In this document: positions 61,600-64,000 of the stretch, piece after piece
Numbering within the stretch: the first letter of the stretch is position 1
Layout: each line of letters starts with the position of its first letter
Assembly (NCBI RefSeq): GCF_001905465.1
Contig: NZ_LISX01000003.1
Coordinates: 656,565 to 720,564 of the forward strand
Direction: 5' to 3'
DNA length: 64,000 nucleotides
Origin: Kitasatospora sp. CB01950
GTDB taxonomy: Bacteria > Actinomycetota > Actinomycetes > Streptomycetales > Streptomycetaceae
Notes under the pieces: generated by a model
Told to the model about the DNA's origin: nothing
Databases searched by the model: none
Seen by the model: only the letters and a program-made list of their open reading frames with translations
Translations under genes and position numbers: made by a program

Positions 61600-61702
61600 G
61601 ACGGCCCAGGCGCTCGGCTACAGCACAACGGAACCCGCGGGTTCCGTGCGGAGCCGCTCCCCGATGGTGAGTTCCATCCCAGCGCGCCAGTCACGGCTCA
61701 CC
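61600..61702 (-). ncRNA. ZTP (pfl) riboswitch
   Basis: Minus strand contains the pfl consensus: TGAGCCGTGACTGGCG at the 5' end (61685-61700), GGGATGGAACTCACCATCGG then GGGAGC in the middle, a perfect GGAACCCGCGGGTTCC hairpin in the variable linker (61629-61645), and GAGCGCCTGGGC at the 3' end (61603-61617). ZTP/ZMP binding turns on one-carbon genes such as glyA. It ends 33 bases before the TTG start. Confidence 0.93.
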
Positions 61703-61705
61703 GCG

Positions 61706-61711
61706 ATGGTA
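61706..61711 (-). promoter_or_regulatory. -10 element of the ZTP riboswitch transcript
   Basis: Minus-strand TACCAT, placing the RNA start at about 61699, the first bases of the riboswitch. Confidence 0.5.
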
Positions 61712-61759
61712 CCAACCCGCCGCGACCGGTCCGTCCGAGCCCGCATCGTCCGAGCTCGT

Positions 61760-62053
61760 ATCGTCCGAGGCGGCGAGGACGTCCCGCCGTTGCACTTCGT
61801 CGAGGGCCACAAGGGCGCCGACTTCGACCTGCTGGACCCGGCGCGCGCCGAGCAGGAGTACCGGCAGCTGCTGGAGGAACAGCGCCTCGCCGACCTCGCG
61901 GTGGCCGGTGCCTCGCTGGACGCCACGCTGGTCGTGTGCGACGAGGAGCAGTCGCTGCGGATGACGTTCCTGCACGTCATCGCCGAGTACGCCCGGCACA
62001 ACGGTCACGCGGACCTGCTGCGCGAGCACATCGACGGGGTCACGGGCTCCTGA
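61760..62053 (+). pseudogene. DinB/DUF664 protein, C-terminal fragment
   Basis: Frame reading PPLHFVEGHKGADFDLLDPA and LRMTFLHVIAEYARHNGHAD followed by LLREHIDG is the second half of the DUF664 DinB-like family (His-His metal site in AEYARHNGHADLLRE). The N-terminal bundle with the first ligand is missing; upstream sequence is the glyA promoter and riboswitch. Probably a 5'-deleted pseudogene. Confidence 0.7.
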
Positions 62054-62124
62054 GCGAGGCCGAAGTGCCGTGCGGGGCAAGGGGAATGGAGGGGCCCCGG
62101 CGGACGTACCGTCAGATGACCGGA

Positions 62125-62140
62125 TAGCATACTGAGTATG
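62125..62140 (+). promoter_or_regulatory. Leaderless-type promoter and start palindrome
   Basis: TAGCAT (62125-62130) lies seven bases before the ATG at 62138, and there is no ribosome site. CATACTGAGTATG (62128-62140) is a perfect palindrome that includes the start codon, so a repressor could cover both -10 and start. Confidence 0.5.
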
Positions 62141-62629
62141 GGACCTCTCGAACCGAATGTGCCCGAGCTGATCCTCGGTCTGATTGTCTTCTTCCTGCTG
62201 TTCGCGGTGCTCGGCAAGGTCATACTGCCGCGCATCGAGCGGACTCTTGCCGAACGCCACGACAAGACCGACGGCGGTCTGGTCCGCGCGGAGGCCGCCC
62301 GGGCCGAGGCGGAACGGATACGCGACGAATTCCAGGCCGAGCTGAGCGCAGCCCGGCACGAGGCCGCCGCGATCCGGCAGACCGCCGCCGAGGAGGGCGC
62401 GGCCCTGATCGCCGCCCTGCGCGCCGAGGGTCTCCAGCAGCGTGAGCAGTTGGTGGCCGAGGTACACGTGCAGCTGGCCGCCGACAAGGTGCTGGCCGAG
62501 GCCGAACTGCGCGAGGACGTCATCAAGGTGGCGACCGAGCTGGCCTCCCGGGTGGTCGGCGAGCCGCTGACCGACCTGCCCTCCACCCGTGCCATCGCGG
62601 AGGAGTACCGCAACCGCGCCACCGTCTGA
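62138..62629 (+). CDS. Orphan F0F1 ATP synthase subunit b-like protein
   Basis: 163 residues. One N-terminal transmembrane helix (LILGLIVFFLLFAVLGKVIL) followed by LPRIERTLAERHDKTDGGLV, then about 90 residues of Ala/Glu/Arg coiled coil and a C-terminal helix EDVIKVATELASRVVGEPLT, exactly the layout of AtpF. It stands alone far from any other atp gene, between a DUF664 remnant and a chitinase. Streptomycetes carry the normal atpF in the main operon, so this is a paralogue: it may swap into the stator or serve another membrane complex. Leaderless start likely. Confidence 0.85.
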   Translation: MGPLEPNVPELILGLIVFFLLFAVLGKVILPRIERTLAERHDKTDGGLVRAEAARAEAERIRDEFQAELSAARHEAAAIRQTAAEEGAALIAALRAEGLQQREQLVAEVHVQLAADKVLAEAELREDVIKVATELASRVVGEPLTDLPSTRAIAEEYRNRATV

Positions 62630-62660
62630 CGCACTGCCGCACCGGCAGTCGAAGGACGCC

Positions 62661-62705
62661 AACGGGCCGCCCGCCCCCGGAAGTTCCGGGAGCGGGCGGC
62701 CCGTT
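62661..62705. terminator. Bidirectional hairpin between subunit-b-like gene and chitinase
   Basis: 22-base arms (62661-62682 and 62684-62705) complementary with one mismatch; placed between converging genes. Confidence 0.88.
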
Positions 62706-62739
62706 CGGCGTCACCGGGGACGCGCACGAGCGCCGGCGC

Positions 62740-64000
62740 TCACGCGCACGGGCCGTCGTCCGCCCACACGCCCCACTGGCCGCTGGCGGACGGATTCTCG
62801 TTCAGGGTCCACCACTTGGCGTGGTAGTTGTGGCCGCTGTAGCTGACCTTGTCGCCGGCCACGTAGGTGGTGGTCGCCAGCCAGGCCGGGTTGCAGGTGC
62901 CGCCGGTCGACGGGCTGGAGCTGCCGGTCGGCGAGGGCGAGGACGGGGTGGTGGGCGGGGTCGCGCCGGCGAACCGCACCGTGAACTTGGTGAAGTCCCA
63001 GTCGTTCTGCGCCACGCTGGAGCACGACCCGGACAGGCCGGGGTCCACCGTGCCGGGGCACTGCCGGTCCCGGTTGACCGACCAGTAGGTGTAGCGGGCG
63101 AGCTTGTGCGCGGTCGCGAAGTCGAGGACGGTCTGGAAGTCGGCCTGCCGGAAGTACTCGGCGGCGTCGGTGCGGCCGTTCATCATCGACACGCCCTCGT
63201 GGGCGTACGCGGTGGCCTCGTTCCAGCCGAAGGTGCTCTGCAGGATCTGGTTGAACTTCACCAGCGCGTCGGTCTGCGCCGCGGCCCCGGCGAAGCCGCC
63301 GTCGAACGGCATGATCGAGTAATTGTCGGGGGTGAATCCCTGCGACTTCGCCTCGAGGAGCATCTGGGTGCCGAACCAGCCGGTGCCGGCGTTGGTGCCC
63401 GCGGTGGTGATGGAGATGTAGATGCCCGGGTTGTTCTGCTGGAGGATCCGCGCCGCGCCGATCTCGTTGTGGATCGCGGCGGTGTTCTCGTACTCCGGCT
63501 CCTCCAGGTCGAAGTCGATCGCCTTGAGGCCGTACTTGGTGACCACCTTCTGGTAGGCGGCGGCGGTCGCCTCGGGAGTGCCGCAGGTCTGGCCGAGCTT
63601 GGTGCCGCCGTATCCGCCCACCGACACCGACACGTCGCCGCCCTTGGCGCGGACGGTCTGGATCACCGCCGGCATGGTGGTGTCGGAGTCGATCGAGGAG
63701 GTTCCGCCCCAGGCCGGGCTGCAACTGCTGCCCTGGGCCAGGATAAAGGCCAACTGGAAGGCCTTCTGGCCGGTGGCGTCCATCACCGCGGCGGCGTCCG
63801 GCGGGCTGTTGTCCTCCGGCATCAGGTACGGCGCGGAGGCGTACCAGTTGGAGCCGATCCCGGCGGTGGTCGCGGCGTTCGCCGGTCCGGACGCGGTGAC
63901 GGCGGCCACCGCGCCGGCCAGCAGGCCGAACACGGACAGCGCGACGGCGAGGGCGCGGCGCGGCCGGCGGCGGTGCGCCGGGACGTCGACGGCAGGGGGG
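62740..64000 (-). CDS. GH18 chitinase with C-terminal CBM5/12, 5' end outside the window
   Basis: The frame is open to the right edge. It shows the end of a basic signal region (HRRRPRRALAVALSVFGLLA) and a cleavage site after ANA. The catalytic domain carries GGDVSVSVGGYGGT and the DxxDxDxE-related KAIDFDLEEPEY with the acid Glu. A Pro/Ser/Thr linker (TTPSSPSPTGSSSP) precedes a chitin-binding type 3 module (CNPAWLATTTYVAGDKVSY, YHAKWWTLNENPSASGQWGV). Extracellular chitin hydrolysis. An internal GTG at 63933 would remove the basic region, so the true start lies beyond 64000. Similar two-domain enzymes in streptomycetes have the CBM at either end. Confidence 0.92.
   Translation of the reverse strand, partial: PPAVDVPAHRRRPRRALAVALSVFGLLAGAVAAVTASGPANAATTAGIGSNWYASAPYLMPEDNSPPDAAAVMDATGQKAFQLAFILAQGSSCSPAWGGTSSIDSDTTMPAVIQTVRAKGGDVSVSVGGYGGTKLGQTCGTPEATAAAYQKVVTKYGLKAIDFDLEEPEYENTAAIHNEIGAARILQQNNPGIYISITTAGTNAGTGWFGTQMLLEAKSQGFTPDNYSIMPFDGGFAGAAAQTDALVKFNQILQSTFGWNEATAYAHEGVSMMNGRTDAAEYFRQADFQTVLDFATAHKLARYTYWSVNRDRQCPGTVDPGLSGSCSSVAQNDWDFTKFTVRFAGATPPTTPSSPSPTGSSSPSTGGTCNPAWLATTTYVAGDKVSYSGHNYHAKWWTLNENPSASGQWGVWADDGPCA

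Noticed and set aside
62740..63933. GTG at 63933 as the chitinase start
   Set aside because: The frame continues upstream through an Arg-rich stretch that forms the n-region of the signal peptide, so the true start is outside the window.

Overview
The window is very GC-rich, uses GTG and TTG starts freely, has strong GGAGG-type ribosome sites and almost no A/T third positions. Together with its gene set (SpoIIE-type phosphatase, Rpf-like transglycosylase behind a c-di-AMP riboswitch, DUF3040 and DUF1876 proteins, GlnA4-like glutamine synthetase homologue, Ku plus LigD polymerase) this points to a Streptomycetaceae chromosome, Streptomyces or Kitasatospora. The species cannot be fixed from sequence alone. 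No tRNA, rRNA or CRISPR array was seen.

Layout. (1) 1-7.6 kb: a compact lipid-type gene cluster cut by the left edge. It holds two WS/DGAT-family acyltransferases, a short-chain dehydrogenase, a LnmK/Pnap_2097-like double-hotdog protein, an MMPL/RND exporter and a secreted protein. A 165-bp element with perfect 26-bp inverted ends sits in frame inside the exporter gene. (2) 7.6-18 kb: a graveyard of broken genes (subtilase, MurA-like, amino-acid oxidase-like, pirin tail, EEP nuclease tail, IS5- and IS630-type transposase pieces). Between them lie a few intact genes: a lipoprotein hydrolase, a WXG100-like pair, an isochorismatase-NTF2 operon and a secreted trypsin-like protease. (3) 18-36.9 kb: ordinary single genes and pairs: pirin/AhpD-like, mtnP, Ku/LigD-Pol, Fpg/Nei glycosylase, HD hydrolase, secreted M1 peptidase, beta-lactamase-like hydrolase.

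(4) 37-40.6 kb: an operon of an MgtE_N/CBS protein and a divergent NRAMP-like transporter, read from a long leader that carries a clear M-box Mg2+ riboswitch and a short leader ORF. This makes Mg2+ the likely substrate. (5) 40.8-47.1 kb: acyltransferase-3 membrane protein, a double GNAT, and a glutamine synthetase-like / aldehyde dehydrogenase / SDR operon of the kind that degrades amines through gamma-glutamyl intermediates. (6) 47.2-55.7 kb: a secreted Gly-Asp-Ala repeat protein, a large PAS-PAS-GAF-GAF-SpoIIE-HATPase regulator, an RluA-type pseudouridine synthase, an AurF-like diiron oxygenase, a CapA-like lipoprotein, and an Rpf/LysM cell-wall enzyme under a c-di-AMP (ydaO) riboswitch. (7) 56-64 kb: two MFS transporters, a tyrosine phosphatase, glyA under a ZTP (pfl) riboswitch, an orphan F0 subunit-b-like gene with a probable leaderless promoter, and a GH18 chitinase running off the right edge.

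The most notable items are the M-box-controlled NRAMP-like/MgtE_N operon, the acyltransferase-MMPL cluster with its internal inverted-repeat element, the orphan ATP-synthase-b paralogue, and the secreted protein built of GDA repeats. All family calls come from motif recognition by eye. No alignment or database search was run.
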